A model generated the notes under the pieces. It did no database searches, was not told the DNA's origin, and was given only the letters and a program-made list of their open reading frames with translations. A stretch of DNA of 64,000 bases. Origin: Limnovirga sp038203525. GTDB taxonomy: Bacteria; Bacteroidota; Bacteroidia; Chitinophagales; Chitinophagaceae. The stretch covers positions 1-64,000 of the forward strand of contig JBBRDW010000010.1 of NCBI GenBank assembly GCA_038203525.1, read 5' to 3'. This document shows, in pieces, positions 37,556-47,042 of this stretch. Within the stretch, counting starts at the first letter, position 1, and the number at the start of each line of letters is the position of its first letter. Made by a program: the position numbers and the translations under genes.

Positions 37556-39463
37556 AATTCCGGTAATAATAAATTCTGTTCTGCGGTTTAATTTACGGCC
37601 GGCTTCAGTCGTGTTATCAGCTACCGGTTTTGTGGCTCCGGAACCTTTCCAGGTTAATCGTTTTTCATCTATGCCTTTGCTTATAAGATATGCTGCCACA
37701 GCCTTTGCGCGGTCCCGAGAGAGTTGTAAATTTTTATCAACGGTACCTGTATTATCTGTGTGGCCATTTATTAAAACCTTAATGCCGGTATTATCCGTCA
37801 TTAGCTGGAGCAGCTTATTAAGTTCTATTAAACTAACGTCTTCAAGCTGTGAAGAATTTAACGCAAACTGTATATTATTTAATGTGCCGGTGGCATTAAT
37901 TACAATGGGCTGCAGGGCAATATTTTTTATATAAATACTGTCAGGTTCCTTGTTGCTTAGCGCAAACATATCGCTGTAAAAAAGGTAGCCCCTGCGGTTT
38001 ACTGTAAAAGTATAATTCTTGCCCACAGGCAGTGTAATAAAGTAAAAACCTGTTTCATCAGTCTGCACTTTGGTAATAGTTTTCTGCGTGGCAATATCAA
38101 CGAGTTCCACTGCGCAGGGAAGCTCTTTTTTGGTGGTTGCATCTGAAACCGTACCCTGCACATATAAGGTTTTTGCAGGCCTTATGTCTTTGCGAAGTTG
38201 AAATTTATAAAGGTCGAGTCCTCCTCGAGTATCGGCACGGTCGCTTGCATAATAAGCAGTTACACCGTCTGACGCAACGAACAAGCTTCCTTCGTTTTCA
38301 ACAGTATTAATTGGGTATCCAAGATTTTCTGGAATGCCCCATTTACCAGCTGTATCTTTCCTGGTAATATAAATATCTGCATTGCCATAACCCGGCAAAC
38401 CGTCTGATGTAAAATAGAGCGTGCTGTTGTCTGCATGTATAAACGGTGCCTGCTCATCACCTTTTGTATTAATGGCTGGCCCCATATTTACAGCCGGTAA
38501 CCATTTGCCGTTTGAGCCGCGATAACTAACATACAAGTCAATACCACCATAGCTTCCCGGCCTTGCACTGCTGAAATAAAGCGTGTTCTTATCCGGACTA
38601 AGACTGGGAGAACTTTCGAAATATTCTGTATTAATATTGGGCCCCATATTAATGGGTTCACTCCACCCCTGCGGCGTATTGTAAGAGATATATAAATCAA
38701 AATTACCATAACCTTTGCCGGGGAAGTTGCCTGCAAAAATTAGCCATTCGCCATCCTGCGAAATATTGATCGCACCTTTAGATGGCTCATCATTTAAGCG
38801 GCCTTCAATCATTTCAGCCCTGCCATATCCGTGGTCATTTTTTTTGCTTTGAATAAAATCTTCAGCAATACCAGCTCCACGTCTGGTAAATACAAGGGTA
38901 CTGTCGTCTATGGTAAAAGAAGGCAGGTATTCTGATTGAGGCGAGTTAATGCTATCGCCCAGGTTAACCGGTGCAAATACATAATCTGTTACGCGGTGCT
39001 TGCTTGCGTAGTCAATTGCAAACTCATAACAGCGCTTGCGATAGTTGGCGCTCCTTGTGCTTTTTTCATTAAGGTTTGGTATAGCTAAAAACCGGTGTGC
39101 TGCGGCTAATGCATCATCAAATCTTCCCAAAGCTGCAAGGTTTATAGAATAGGGAAGGTTGTAATATTTAAAATAATCCGTGTCTTTACTTCTTGCTTTT
39201 TCATAGAATTCAACGCTCTTTGCATAATTGTTAAGTTCCCCATAAACACCCGCCAGTGAAAGATAAGCATCAACATAACCCGCTTCGTATTCAATGGCTT
39301 TATTTAGCATGGGAATAGCATCTTTTATAAATCCATCCCTCAACTGCAGAATTGCCTTATCGTAAATATCAAGCGCTTTTTTATTTATATTTTCGGGGTT
39401 GTACGCTTGTCCGAAATTATATACAGGCATAAAAAGAATGAGTATAATTGTACACAGCTTCAT
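37553..39463 (-). CDS. OmpA-family protein with TPR and PD40-like repeats
   Basis: 637 residues from the ATG at 39463, which starts directly with the signal peptide MKLCTIILILFMPVYNFGQ. A longer frame reaches 39580, but its first residues come from the repeat core (MRRN). Domains in order: TPR repeats (about 35-140), WD40-like PD40 beta-propeller repeats (about 170-430, with SPSLSPDKNTLYFSSARPGSYGG-type blades), a carboxypeptidase-regulatory-like beta-sandwich (about 440-520), and a C-terminal OmpA peptidoglycan-binding domain (about 535-637: NGHTDNTG, LSRDRAKAVAAYL, RRTEF). This architecture is common in Bacteroidota and resembles the PorE/gliding-associated OmpA proteins. It probably links an outer-membrane complex to peptidoglycan. 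A direct T9SS role is possible but unproven. Confidence 0.9.
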   Translation of the reverse strand: MKLCTIILILFMPVYNFGQAYNPENINKKALDIYDKAILQLRDGFIKDAIPMLNKAIEYEAGYVDAYLSLAGVYGELNNYAKSVEFYEKARSKDTDYFKYYNLPYSINLAALGRFDDALAAAHRFLAIPNLNEKSTRSANYRKRCYEFAIDYASKHRVTDYVFAPVNLGDSINSPQSEYLPSFTIDDSTLVFTRRGAGIAEDFIQSKKNDHGYGRAEMIEGRLNDEPSKGAINISQDGEWLIFAGNFPGKGYGNFDLYISYNTPQGWSEPINMGPNINTEYFESSPSLSPDKNTLYFSSARPGSYGGIDLYVSYRGSNGKWLPAVNMGPAINTKGDEQAPFIHADNSTLYFTSDGLPGYGNADIYITRKDTAGKWGIPENLGYPINTVENEGSLFVASDGVTAYYASDRADTRGGLDLYKFQLRKDIRPAKTLYVQGTVSDATTKKELPCAVELVDIATQKTITKVQTDETGFYFITLPVGKNYTFTVNRRGYLFYSDMFALSNKEPDSIYIKNIALQPIVINATGTLNNIQFALNSSQLEDVSLIELNKLLQLMTDNTGIKVLINGHTDNTGTVDKNLQLSRDRAKAVAAYLISKGIDEKRLTWKGSGATKPVADNTTEAGRKLNRRTEFIITGI

Positions 39464-39530
39464 TGGTACGAAAATCTGAAAAAACCTGCTAACAGGCCTG
39501 TTAAATTTTGCAGGCATTATAGCAATATTC

Positions 39531-39703
39531 TTTTTATTGACCCGGCATATATTCTTTGTGAGGCTTTTGTTGCGTCGCACTCTTGTACACTTTGTTTCCT
39601 ATTCACCAATCGACAACCATGCCTATTGGCGATTTTTGATCCGGAAGTACAAGTGTGCGACGCAACAACTGCTGCCATTTAAGCGAAAGCTGGGTAAATA
39701 AAT
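39531..39703. repeat. Interspersed GTAC repeat, R-F composite
   Basis: The R copy has TTTTTATTGACCCGGC and the exact core at 39570-39588. The F core is GTACAAGTGTGCGACGCAA at 39647-39665, ending near AAAGCTGGGTAAATAAAT. The spacer is only 58 bp and includes GATCCGGAAGTAC on its right side. Confidence 0.9.
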
Positions 39704-39776
39704 GGCACCCAACTCTTGCGTTGTTTAAGTGAGCTTAATCGTTTCTAAATCTTAAAATTCTATTTTGGAACTATAT

Positions 39777-39809
39777 TTGCAATCGTAGGAATTTGGTGAC
39801 ATAAATTTG
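39777..39809 (+). promoter_or_regulatory. Candidate promoter for the multicopper oxidase gene
   Basis: TTG at 39777-39779 and TAAATTTG at 39802-39809 are 22 bp apart, close to the Bacteroidetes -33/-7 layout. The start codon is 117 bp further on, so the leader would be long. Confidence 0.45.
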
Positions 39810-39925
39810 TACTTTTTTTGAATTAGTGTCAACCAATTATAAAAAACATTGTTATCTAACTCACCTGAATATCGAACCGGTATTTTTGGTAACGAATCGT
39901 TTCATCAAAACTAATACTGAATAAT

Positions 39926-42097
39926 TTGAAAATATTATACCTTGCATTACTGGCATCTGTACTTTCGCTAACGATCATTCATACTTTAAGTATCTCTACT
40001 TTCGCGCTGGATAGCACGGCAAAAACCATTCTTAACTACAAACAAAAAAATGCAATTGCCTGCGGCTTTGGAGGCGTTGAATATTCGGGTTTTGCAGAGT
40101 TTATTAGTGCAAGCCCCTTATTGAATACCTGGGCAAAAAAACTACCACCTTATACCGGAATGGATGAATTACCCTATAATAATTTGTTTATTCCCGATAC
40201 ATTGAACGGCACTATCTTTAACCTGCGCATGCACGATACTACTATGCAATGGCTGCCTGGGGAAGCTACAAGAACCATGGCATTTAACAACAATTCTGTT
40301 TTGGGACCCACGCTTTTTTTTAAAAAAGGCGATTCGGTTCAAATGAACGTTACCAACGAAATGGGTGATACAACAACGGTGCACTGGCATGGTCAGCACT
40401 TGCCTGCAATTATGGACGGAGGGCCCCATCAACCTATTGCACCCGGCACTACATGGCATCCTGGTTGGGTTGTAAAAAACAATGCTGCTACCTACTGGTA
40501 TCACCCCCATCTTCATATGATGACTACAGAACAGCTAACCATGGGGCTGGCGGGTTTGATCATTGTTAGGGATGATGCGGAAGCCGCATTGAACTTGCCC
40601 CGCACTTATGGCGTTGATGATATACCACTTATTATTCAGGACAAGGCTTTTCTGCCCAACAGCAATCAGCTATCAGTTGAGGCTTATGGGGATACGGCGA
40701 TGGTGAACGGAACTTTAAAAGCGCAGTTAAACGTTCCTGCCCAGGTTGTAAGATTCAGGGTTTTGGATGGCGCAACAGACCGCAGTTATAATCTTGCTTT
40801 TAGCGATAGCCGCAGTTTTTCAGTGATAAGCGGCGATGCCGGTTTGCTCGATAAACCTGTTCCAGTAACCCGTTATATATTATCAGCCGGAGAGCGTATT
40901 GAAATTTTGGTGAATTTTTCAGGAGAAGAAAGTAAAACAGTAACGCTAAAAGCTTATAACGCTTCTTTGCCCACAGATATGCCGGGCAGCGAGCCGGATA
41001 CCAGAAATACTGCCGATTATTTTCGCAACAGCCTTGGCAACAGGGATTTTGATTTATTAAAACTAAATATTGTCGCCCAGAATTCGCATCCTGTCACAAG
41101 CATTCCCGACTTTTTGGTTCCAAATACGAGTATTGATAAAACTGAGGTAACGATGACTCGTTATATTGAAATGTCGAAAGCAAGTCCAGATGCGTGTCCG
41201 GTTAACGTACCACCTTGCTCCTTATTTAACGGAAAATTTTTTGATATAGACCGTGTAGATTATAGCGTGCAAAAAGGCGCAACAGAAATTTGGGAGCTCA
41301 CCAATCAATCCGGCACCGCTCATCCTTTCCATATACACGATGTTTCTTTTCAGTTGCTGAGTAAGAGCACCGGGCCCTTGGCAGAGTTTGAGAAAGGATG
41401 GAAAGATGTTGTAATGGTAAGCAGCGGCGCAAGCGTTCGTTTTATTGCAAAATTTGAAGATTATGCCGATGCAGAACACCCCTACATGTACCATTGCCAT
41501 ATTTCCATTCACGAAGATGCGGGGATGATGGGTCAGTTTGTGGTGGTACCATCGGTATTACCAGTCAGCTTAACGAGTTTTAATGGATTATTATCCGGCA
41601 AAAACATCATTCTCTCGTGGAAAACAGCCAACGAAATAAACACCAAATCATACGTAGTAGAAAGAAGCACTAACGGCATAAATTATATGGCTGTAGCAAC
41701 GGTAAATGCAGCTCGTAAAACAAGCTACGGTTACACAGACAAAAATGTTACATCGCTAACCGGCAATCTCTATTACCGCTTAAAGATAATTGATGGCGAT
41801 GGCAAATTCGTATACAGTAAAATCATCAATTTAAAACCCAGCGAAATTCAACTGAATCTTTTTCCTAACCCCGTAGTTTCAGGCGAACTAAATGTCTCTT
41901 ACAGCCCTGCTTTTGAAAATGTCATTCAGTTAAATGTGTTGGATTCAAAAGGCAAAACCATTATTAAAAATACCTTATCAGCTGGTACGGGCTCTTTTAA
42001 AATAAATGTATCAGCCCTTACAAATGGAATATATTTTTTAGTGATCTCAGACGGCAAAAAAATAAAAAAACAAAAATTCGAAGTATTTCATCGGTAG
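39926..42097 (+). CDS. T9SS-secreted multicopper oxidase
   Basis: 723 residues with a TTG start at 39926; no ATG exists between it and the upstream stop. The signal peptide spans about 1-28. Three cupredoxin domains fill about 60-530. All four copper motifs are visible: VHWHGQHLP, YWYHPHLHM, HPFHIHDV and YHCHISIHEDAGMM, giving a complete T1 and T2/T3 set. The protein is therefore predicted to be an active laccase/bilirubin-oxidase/CotA-type enzyme. After it come a fibronectin-like linker (about 540-640) and a T9SS type A sorting domain (LNLFPNPVVSGELNVSY, GIYFLVISDGKK). The enzyme should be secreted to the cell surface. The substrate (phenolics, metals or bilirubin-like compounds) is not known. 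Confidence 0.93.
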   Translation: MKILYLALLASVLSLTIIHTLSISTFALDSTAKTILNYKQKNAIACGFGGVEYSGFAEFISASPLLNTWAKKLPPYTGMDELPYNNLFIPDTLNGTIFNLRMHDTTMQWLPGEATRTMAFNNNSVLGPTLFFKKGDSVQMNVTNEMGDTTTVHWHGQHLPAIMDGGPHQPIAPGTTWHPGWVVKNNAATYWYHPHLHMMTTEQLTMGLAGLIIVRDDAEAALNLPRTYGVDDIPLIIQDKAFLPNSNQLSVEAYGDTAMVNGTLKAQLNVPAQVVRFRVLDGATDRSYNLAFSDSRSFSVISGDAGLLDKPVPVTRYILSAGERIEILVNFSGEESKTVTLKAYNASLPTDMPGSEPDTRNTADYFRNSLGNRDFDLLKLNIVAQNSHPVTSIPDFLVPNTSIDKTEVTMTRYIEMSKASPDACPVNVPPCSLFNGKFFDIDRVDYSVQKGATEIWELTNQSGTAHPFHIHDVSFQLLSKSTGPLAEFEKGWKDVVMVSSGASVRFIAKFEDYADAEHPYMYHCHISIHEDAGMMGQFVVVPSVLPVSLTSFNGLLSGKNIILSWKTANEINTKSYVVERSTNGINYMAVATVNAARKTSYGYTDKNVTSLTGNLYYRLKIIDGDGKFVYSKIINLKPSEIQLNLFPNPVVSGELNVSYSPAFENVIQLNVLDSKGKTIIKNTLSAGTGSFKINVSALTNGIYFLVISDGKKIKKQKFEVFHR

Positions 42098-42143
42098 TAG
42101 AGGTCAATCAATATTTATATACTGAAAAAGGGATATTAAATAA

Positions 42144-42198
42144 CTGTGGGCCGGGCTCCAATGCTGCTATTTAGCCCGGTTGCGTCGCACTCTTGTAC
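42144..42198. repeat. Interspersed GTAC repeat, single R copy
   Basis: GGGCCGGGCTCC at the left and the exact core at 42180-42198, between the convergent multicopper oxidase and BioF-like genes. The T-run is missing. Confidence 0.88.
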
Positions 42199-42303
42199 TT
42201 TTGTTTTCTATGCTGCAACGCACATTCAGTTTTACTATACGCAACTAACAGGAGAAAAATAGCCGTTTAAAAATAAATCGTCCTGCGTACACCAGGTGTT
42301 TAA

Positions 42304-43401
42304 TCAGATCTTAACACAATTAATAAGTAAGTCCAGTTCTTCAATCGTATTAAAAGCATGTAGAACAATTCTTAAACGTTCCCTTCCTTTTCGCACGGTA
42401 GGATAAATAATTGGGCGTACATCCAACCCATGCTCCTGTAGCCTAGTAGCTAAAGATTTCACTTCATTATTGCCTGGAACAATCACACCCTGTATAGGCG
42501 TTTGAGCATGCAGTTTCTCAAATCTAATTTCAGCTTGCTGAAAGATCTTGACCAGTTTTTTTAAGTGCTCCCGTTCTTGCACCATTTCCGGAAATATTTT
42601 ATAACTGCTCTGTATAACTGCAACATCATGAGGCGGCAGTGATGTGGAATAAACAAAACTTCGGGCAAAATTTACAAGATAATCCCTTAATTGTTCCGTT
42701 CCCAAAACCACAGCACCATGGCATCCGCAAGCTTTTCCAAAAGTATGAATTCGGCAAAAAATTTCGTTATTTAGTTGAAGGTGCTGCGCCAGCCCTTCGC
42801 CCCTATCTCCTGTTACGCCGGTTGCATGGGCTTCATCAACAATTAAGTGGGCATTGTATTTTTTGCAGAGCAAAACCATTTGCTGCAGCGGGCAATAATC
42901 CCCATCCATACTAAAAACAGATTCAGTAACTACAAAAACATTGCCCTCCACATTTTTAAGCTTATGCTCCAAACTATCCAGATCGTTATGACCAAATGAA
43001 TGCGATTGTGCAAATGATAACCGGATACCATCGCGAATGGATGCATGGCTCAGGCTATCGTAAATGATAGTATCGCCACGCTGCGGAATACAAGCCAGCA
43101 CACCAATATTTGCATCGAAGCCTGAGTTAAAAATAAGCGCCGCCTGCGACTGGTGAAAAGACGCAATTTCTTTTTCAACGGTTTCTATCAATGCATAGTT
43201 ACCGGCAAGTAGTCTTGAACCACCTGAACCTGTTGAAAAATATTCCTCAAACGATGCACCGGAAAGCAGATTGTTTTTTACTATACCCAGGTAATCGTTT
43301 GAACAAAAATCAATTTTATTTTCGTACAGTCGAAGTTTTCGAAAGGCATGCTGCTGTTTACGTTCGTCCAATTTTTTATGGAGAAAATCATCATTATACA
43401 T
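42304..43401 (-). CDS. bioF: 8-amino-7-oxononanoate synthase-like PLP enzyme
   Basis: 365 residues, an alpha-oxoamine synthase. It has the family N-terminal block DFCSNDYLGI, the glycine-rich GSGGSRLLAGNY, FNSGFDANIGVLACIPQ, the PLP-binding VDEAHATGV, and the PLP-Lys motif HTFGKACGCHG. Family members condense an acyl-CoA with an amino acid. BioF uses pimeloyl thioester and alanine for biotin; 2-amino-3-ketobutyrate CoA ligase is the close relative. The HTFGKACG and GAVV patterns fit BioF best. No other biotin gene is nearby, so the assignment rests on sequence alone. It converges on the multicopper oxidase gene. Confidence 0.85.
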   Translation of the reverse strand: MYNDDFLHKKLDERKQQHAFRKLRLYENKIDFCSNDYLGIVKNNLLSGASFEEYFSTGSGGSRLLAGNYALIETVEKEIASFHQSQAALIFNSGFDANIGVLACIPQRGDTIIYDSLSHASIRDGIRLSFAQSHSFGHNDLDSLEHKLKNVEGNVFVVTESVFSMDGDYCPLQQMVLLCKKYNAHLIVDEAHATGVTGDRGEGLAQHLQLNNEIFCRIHTFGKACGCHGAVVLGTEQLRDYLVNFARSFVYSTSLPPHDVAVIQSSYKIFPEMVQEREHLKKLVKIFQQAEIRFEKLHAQTPIQGVIVPGNNEVKSLATRLQEHGLDVRPIIYPTVRKGRERLRIVLHAFNTIEELDLLINCVKI

Positions 43402-43549
43402 TGAATCAAAATTAGCGGATTTACAGATTGACGGATTTACAGATCATAGAATTATAAACAATTAAAATTTCAGTGTGTTAAAATAGACCTGAAGAAAAAA
43501 AAAGTTATAAGGTATTATGCCTTTAGATACTTGCAGAATAGGGAAAAAA

Positions 43550-43634
43550 GTACAGGCGTGCCACCACCGCCTTGGCTAGGGCAAACTGCAAGAGGCAGTG
43601 TTAAAAACACCAAAACCTGGCCATAAAAAAAATA
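43550..43634. repeat. Probable decayed F copy of the GTAC repeat
   Basis: GTACAGGCGTGCCACCACC at the left and AAAACCTGGCCATAAAAAAAAT at the right resemble the two ends of an F copy, with a longer and altered middle. Low confidence. It lies just before miaE. Confidence 0.35.
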
Positions 43635-43652
43635 TACATAAACTTGCAAATA

Positions 43653-44264
43653 ATGGAACTAAACACAGCAGCTCAAAAAAATATTCTTGGCCTTCATTTA
43701 CCCACCGATCCACGGTGGGTAGATCTTGCAGATATATCGTTGCAGGAAATATTAACCGACCATGCCTATTGCGAACAAAAAGCCGCAACAACCTGTATTT
43801 CTTTAATTCAGCGGTATTCATCAAATGATGAAATGGTGGAGGCACTTGCGCCAATAGTTACTGAAGAATGGGGCCATTTTAGACTGGTTTTGCAGGAGCT
43901 GCGAAAGCGTGGTTTGAGATTGGGCAAACAACGTAAAGATGAGTATGTTAACAGCCTCCTTGATTTTCAGATCAAAGGCGGCAGCCTTGATGACCGTTTT
44001 TTAGACCAGATGCTTACCATGGCGTTAATTGAAGCACGCAGCTGTGAACGTTTTAAACGACTGAGCGAAAACCTGAAAGATGAATATATGCGTAATTTTT
44101 ATCGTCGTTTTATGGAAAGCGAAGCGGGGCATTATGCCTTGTTTATAGAACTTGCAGAAAGTTATATTGACAAACAAAAAGTGCGTACCCGCTGGCAGCA
44201 ATGGCTGGCTTATGAAGCAGGCGTAATGAGCAAAATAGAAGTACGCGGCGACAGGATACATTGA
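43653..44264 (+). CDS. miaE: tRNA-(ms2io6A37) hydroxylase MiaE
   Basis: A 203-residue ferritin-like di-iron monooxygenase that hydroxylates the isopentenyl group of ms2i6A at tRNA position 37. The diiron ligand pattern is visible: DHAYCEQKAA, EEWGHFRLVLQEL, IEARSCERFKRL and ESEAGHYALF. The ATG at 43653 is preferred over an in-frame TTG three codons earlier. A run of GCTGATA words follows the gene (44265-44305). The call is firm; it complements the t6A-type Sua5 gene as a second tRNA-37 modification enzyme in the window. Confidence 0.93.
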   Translation: MELNTAAQKNILGLHLPTDPRWVDLADISLQEILTDHAYCEQKAATTCISLIQRYSSNDEMVEALAPIVTEEWGHFRLVLQELRKRGLRLGKQRKDEYVNSLLDFQIKGGSLDDRFLDQMLTMALIEARSCERFKRLSENLKDEYMRNFYRRFMESEAGHYALFIELAESYIDKQKVRTRWQQWLAYEAGVMSKIEVRGDRIH

Positions 44265-44384
44265 TAGCTGATACTTCACGGCTGATAGCTGAGGGCTGAT
44301 ATCATTCTTCATTATTAATTATTAATTTTATAATATTCGTTTTTCATCATTCATTGCATACTTTTATAAACTAAAATTTTTACT

Positions 44385-45581
44385 ATGGTTGCTTCAATGA
44401 GAAAATGGTTCAATGAAAATTTTACAGCAGAAAAATATGCAGCTTACATAAAGGAAATCAACGCACTGCACCCTGACGGTCATGATTTTCGCATTGCAGA
44501 AACGCCGATTTTTGTTGGCAAAGATTTTACCCAAAAGATGATCTCAGCCTGCGAAAGTATTGTTGATGTAATAACGCAATATAATTTCAATACGCTTACG
44601 GCCCATTCTGTGCCGGACGATGTAAAAGTTCCCGGAGAAAACAACCACTCACATTTTATCGCGTTCGATTTTGGTGTTTGCGAAAATGAAAATGGCGAAC
44701 TGGAACCACAGCTGATAGAAATGCAGGGTTTCCCCACACTTTTTGCATACCAGGTCTTTCACTCAGAAGTTACCGATAGGGTTTTTGATATACCCGCTAA
44801 TTACAAATCTTACCTCAACGGTTATACAAAAGAAACTTACCTGCAGTTATTAAAAGATATAATTGTAGCCGATGTAGCAACAGAGAATGCTATTTTGCTG
44901 GAGGTACTGCCACACAAACAAAAAACACGCATAGACTTTTATTGCACACAGGATTACCTGCACATTCCCATTGTTTGTTTAACTGAACTTGTAAAAGAAG
45001 GCAGTAAATTATTTTACCTGAATAACGGCGTTAAAACCCAGGTAAAACGCATTTATAACCGCATTATTTTCGATGACCTTCAGCAGCAGAGCGCCGAAAT
45101 ACAGGAAAAAGGAAAAATACTTTTTGAAAAACTTGATGTTCAATGGGTGCCGCACCCCAACTGGTTTTATCGCATCAGCAAGTTTACGTTGCCATATATA
45201 GATCACCCCTACGTGCCCAAAACAAATTTCCTGAGCGATTTAAAACATTTACCTGCCGACCTGGAAAATTATGTATTAAAACCGCTATTCTCCTTTGCCG
45301 GCCAGGGCGTGGTAATAGATGTAACCAAGGCCGATATAGAAAATGTAAAAGACCCGCATAACTGGATTCTGCAGCGCAAAGTGAAATACGCAGACGTTAT
45401 TAAAACACCCGACGATCCTGCAAAAGCCGAGATACGGATTTTCTATTTTTGGAAAGACGGCGAAGCCCGCCCCGTAGCCGCACAAAACCTGGCACGCCTT
45501 AGCAAAGGAAAAATGATTGGAGTACGCTACAACAAAGACCGCGAATGGGTAGGCGGCAGCCTTGCCTATTTTGAGCAATAA
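44385..45581 (+). CDS. Conserved protein with ATP-grasp-like C terminus
   Basis: 398 residues, no signal peptide, probably cytosolic. I do not recognise the family by name. The N-terminal part has HFIAFDFGVCENENGELEPQLIEMQGFPTLFAYQ, with acidic/His clusters. The C-terminal part shows ENYVLKPLFSFAGQGVVIDV and PHNWILQRKVKYA, then AEIRIFYFWKDGEARPV, and ends RYNKDREWVGGS. That spacing (Lys followed by a Gly-rich loop, Gln/Lys strand, Arg-containing strand) resembles ATP-grasp carboxylate-amine ligases such as glutathionylspermidine-synthase-like proteins. A ligase activity is therefore likely but the substrate is unknown. Confidence 0.75.
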   Translation: MVASMRKWFNENFTAEKYAAYIKEINALHPDGHDFRIAETPIFVGKDFTQKMISACESIVDVITQYNFNTLTAHSVPDDVKVPGENNHSHFIAFDFGVCENENGELEPQLIEMQGFPTLFAYQVFHSEVTDRVFDIPANYKSYLNGYTKETYLQLLKDIIVADVATENAILLEVLPHKQKTRIDFYCTQDYLHIPIVCLTELVKEGSKLFYLNNGVKTQVKRIYNRIIFDDLQQQSAEIQEKGKILFEKLDVQWVPHPNWFYRISKFTLPYIDHPYVPKTNFLSDLKHLPADLENYVLKPLFSFAGQGVVIDVTKADIENVKDPHNWILQRKVKYADVIKTPDDPAKAEIRIFYFWKDGEARPVAAQNLARLSKGKMIGVRYNKDREWVGGSLAYFEQ

Positions 45582-45589
45582 TATCCATC

Positions 45590-45649
45590 ATTTTTTTGGG
45601 GTCCGGCTTAGGTTCTTCTGGCATCGTTCCTTGCGTCGCACTCTTGTAC
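45590..45649. repeat. Interspersed GTAC repeat, single R copy
   Basis: It begins TTTTTTTGGGGTCCGGC nine bases after the stop of the ATP-grasp-like gene and has the exact core at 45631-45649. The rest of this 300 bp gap (to 45881) has no gene. Confidence 0.9.
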
Positions 45650-45881
45650 TTTAATTTATAATGGCAACATTTATACCTGATGCCGTTATAAATTTGTGCA
45701 GGCAATTATATTAACTGCACAAAGCCTTAAGGCGAACAGAGCCTCGAGAAGTGCCATTCAATCTGCCTGCCCGCACAAGATTGCTAAAAAGGAATAACGC
45801 TTTTAATTTTAGAGACAAAGAAAATATTATAGTAAAAAGAAAATCTAACGGAAAATTTATCAACTGGCTGCTTGCGAACAA

Positions 45882-47042
45882 ATGAAAAGAATAAACAGCA
45901 TTGATGTGTTAAGAGGGCTTGTTGTTATACTAATGACATTAGACCATACCCGTGACTTAATGCATATAAGCTCCATTACTCAGTCGCCAACAGACTTAGC
46001 TACAACTACTGCCGCAATATTTTTCACCCGCTGGATTACACACTTATGTGCGCCAACATTCGTTTTTTTGTCTGGCATATCGGCATATATTTCATTAAAA
46101 AATAAAAATAGTATTACCGAAACCAGACAGTTTTTATTGTCGCGTGGTATTTGGCTGATTGTCTTAGACTTAACCATTGTAAACTTTGGCGTTTGGTTTG
46201 ATGTGCATTTTAATGTTTTCCTTTTCGATGTTTTATCAGCGATAGGCTTTGGGTTTATTCTTTTGAGCTTTTTATTAAAAAAATCTGTAAAGACAATTGC
46301 AATTATTGGTTTGGCAATTATTTTTTTACATGGCCTGGTTCCGCTTCTCCCATTGTCAGACCCATCGGTTCTTAAAAAAATACTGCTACCATTCTTTGCG
46401 CCTGCAGCATTTCCTTTGGGCAGCGGTGCTACTTTTGTTATGGGATATCCGCCAATACCCTGGCTGGGCATCATGCTAACCGGCTTTGGTGCCGGCAAAC
46501 TATTTGAGCTACCACAAGTCAACAGAAAGAAAATACTGTTTAAAACCGGCTTAGCCTCAATCGGGTTGTTTATACTTGTACGTGCCTTGAATATTTATGG
46601 AGATCCGGCACCATGGACAAGGCAGAATACTGATTTGTATACTTTTCTTTCCTTTATCAATGTTACAAAATACCCACCGTCGCTTTCGTTTTGTTTAATT
46701 ACTTTAGGGATAATACTTTTAATATTTTCCTTTTTGGAAGGCCGGCAAAATATATTCACGAATATTGCGTCGGTTTATGGGAAAGTGCCCTTATTTTATT
46801 TTTTAGTGCATTGGTACGTCATTCATCCGCTGATGTTTTTAATGATCTATTTGCAGGGCTTTAAATATTCTGATTTATTGTTTGGTTTCAATTTTGGAAG
46901 ACCGAAAGATGGCAGCGGAGTAGAACTCTGGTTAATTTATCTAATATGGGCTGGTGTACTTATTGCTCTATTTCCGCTCTGTAAATGGTATGGAAACTAT
47001 AAAGAAAATCATAAAGAAAAAAAATGGTTACGTTTCTTGTAA
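45882..47042 (+). CDS. DUF1624/HGSNAT-like membrane protein
   Basis: 386 residues with about 10 hydrophobic helices. The N terminus carries the family signature RINSIDVLRGLVVILMTLDHTRD with a conserved Asp/His pair, followed by THLCAPTFVFLSGISAYI. It belongs to the DUF1624/heparan-alpha-glucosaminide N-acetyltransferase group of multi-pass acyltransferases, which move acetyl groups across the membrane. The bacterial substrate is not known. It stands alone, with an A/T-rich upstream region and an F repeat copy 292 bp downstream. Confidence 0.9.
   Translation: MKRINSIDVLRGLVVILMTLDHTRDLMHISSITQSPTDLATTTAAIFFTRWITHLCAPTFVFLSGISAYISLKNKNSITETRQFLLSRGIWLIVLDLTIVNFGVWFDVHFNVFLFDVLSAIGFGFILLSFLLKKSVKTIAIIGLAIIFLHGLVPLLPLSDPSVLKKILLPFFAPAAFPLGSGATFVMGYPPIPWLGIMLTGFGAGKLFELPQVNRKKILFKTGLASIGLFILVRALNIYGDPAPWTRQNTDLYTFLSFINVTKYPPSLSFCLITLGIILLIFSFLEGRQNIFTNIASVYGKVPLFYFLVHWYVIHPLMFLMIYLQGFKYSDLLFGFNFGRPKDGSGVELWLIYLIWAGVLIALFPLCKWYGNYKENHKEKKWLRFL

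Larger units (their letters stand above)
39464..39925. other. Divergent gap, OmpA-type gene / multicopper oxidase
   Basis: 462 bp holding an R-F composite (39531-39703) with the shortest spacer seen (58 bp). A promoter-like TTG (39777) plus TAAATTTG (39802) precedes the oxidase gene, and a second TATATTTG lies at 39772. No gene. Confidence 0.55.

Noticed and set aside
43576..43854. Minus-strand frame over the start of miaE
   Set aside because: It is antisense to a firmly identified gene and overlaps its diiron-ligand region; it is a shadow.
44265..44384. GCTGATA/TTATTAATTATTAA runs after miaE as a regulatory element
   Set aside because: They look like simple-sequence DNA; no symmetry or spacing supports an operator or terminator.
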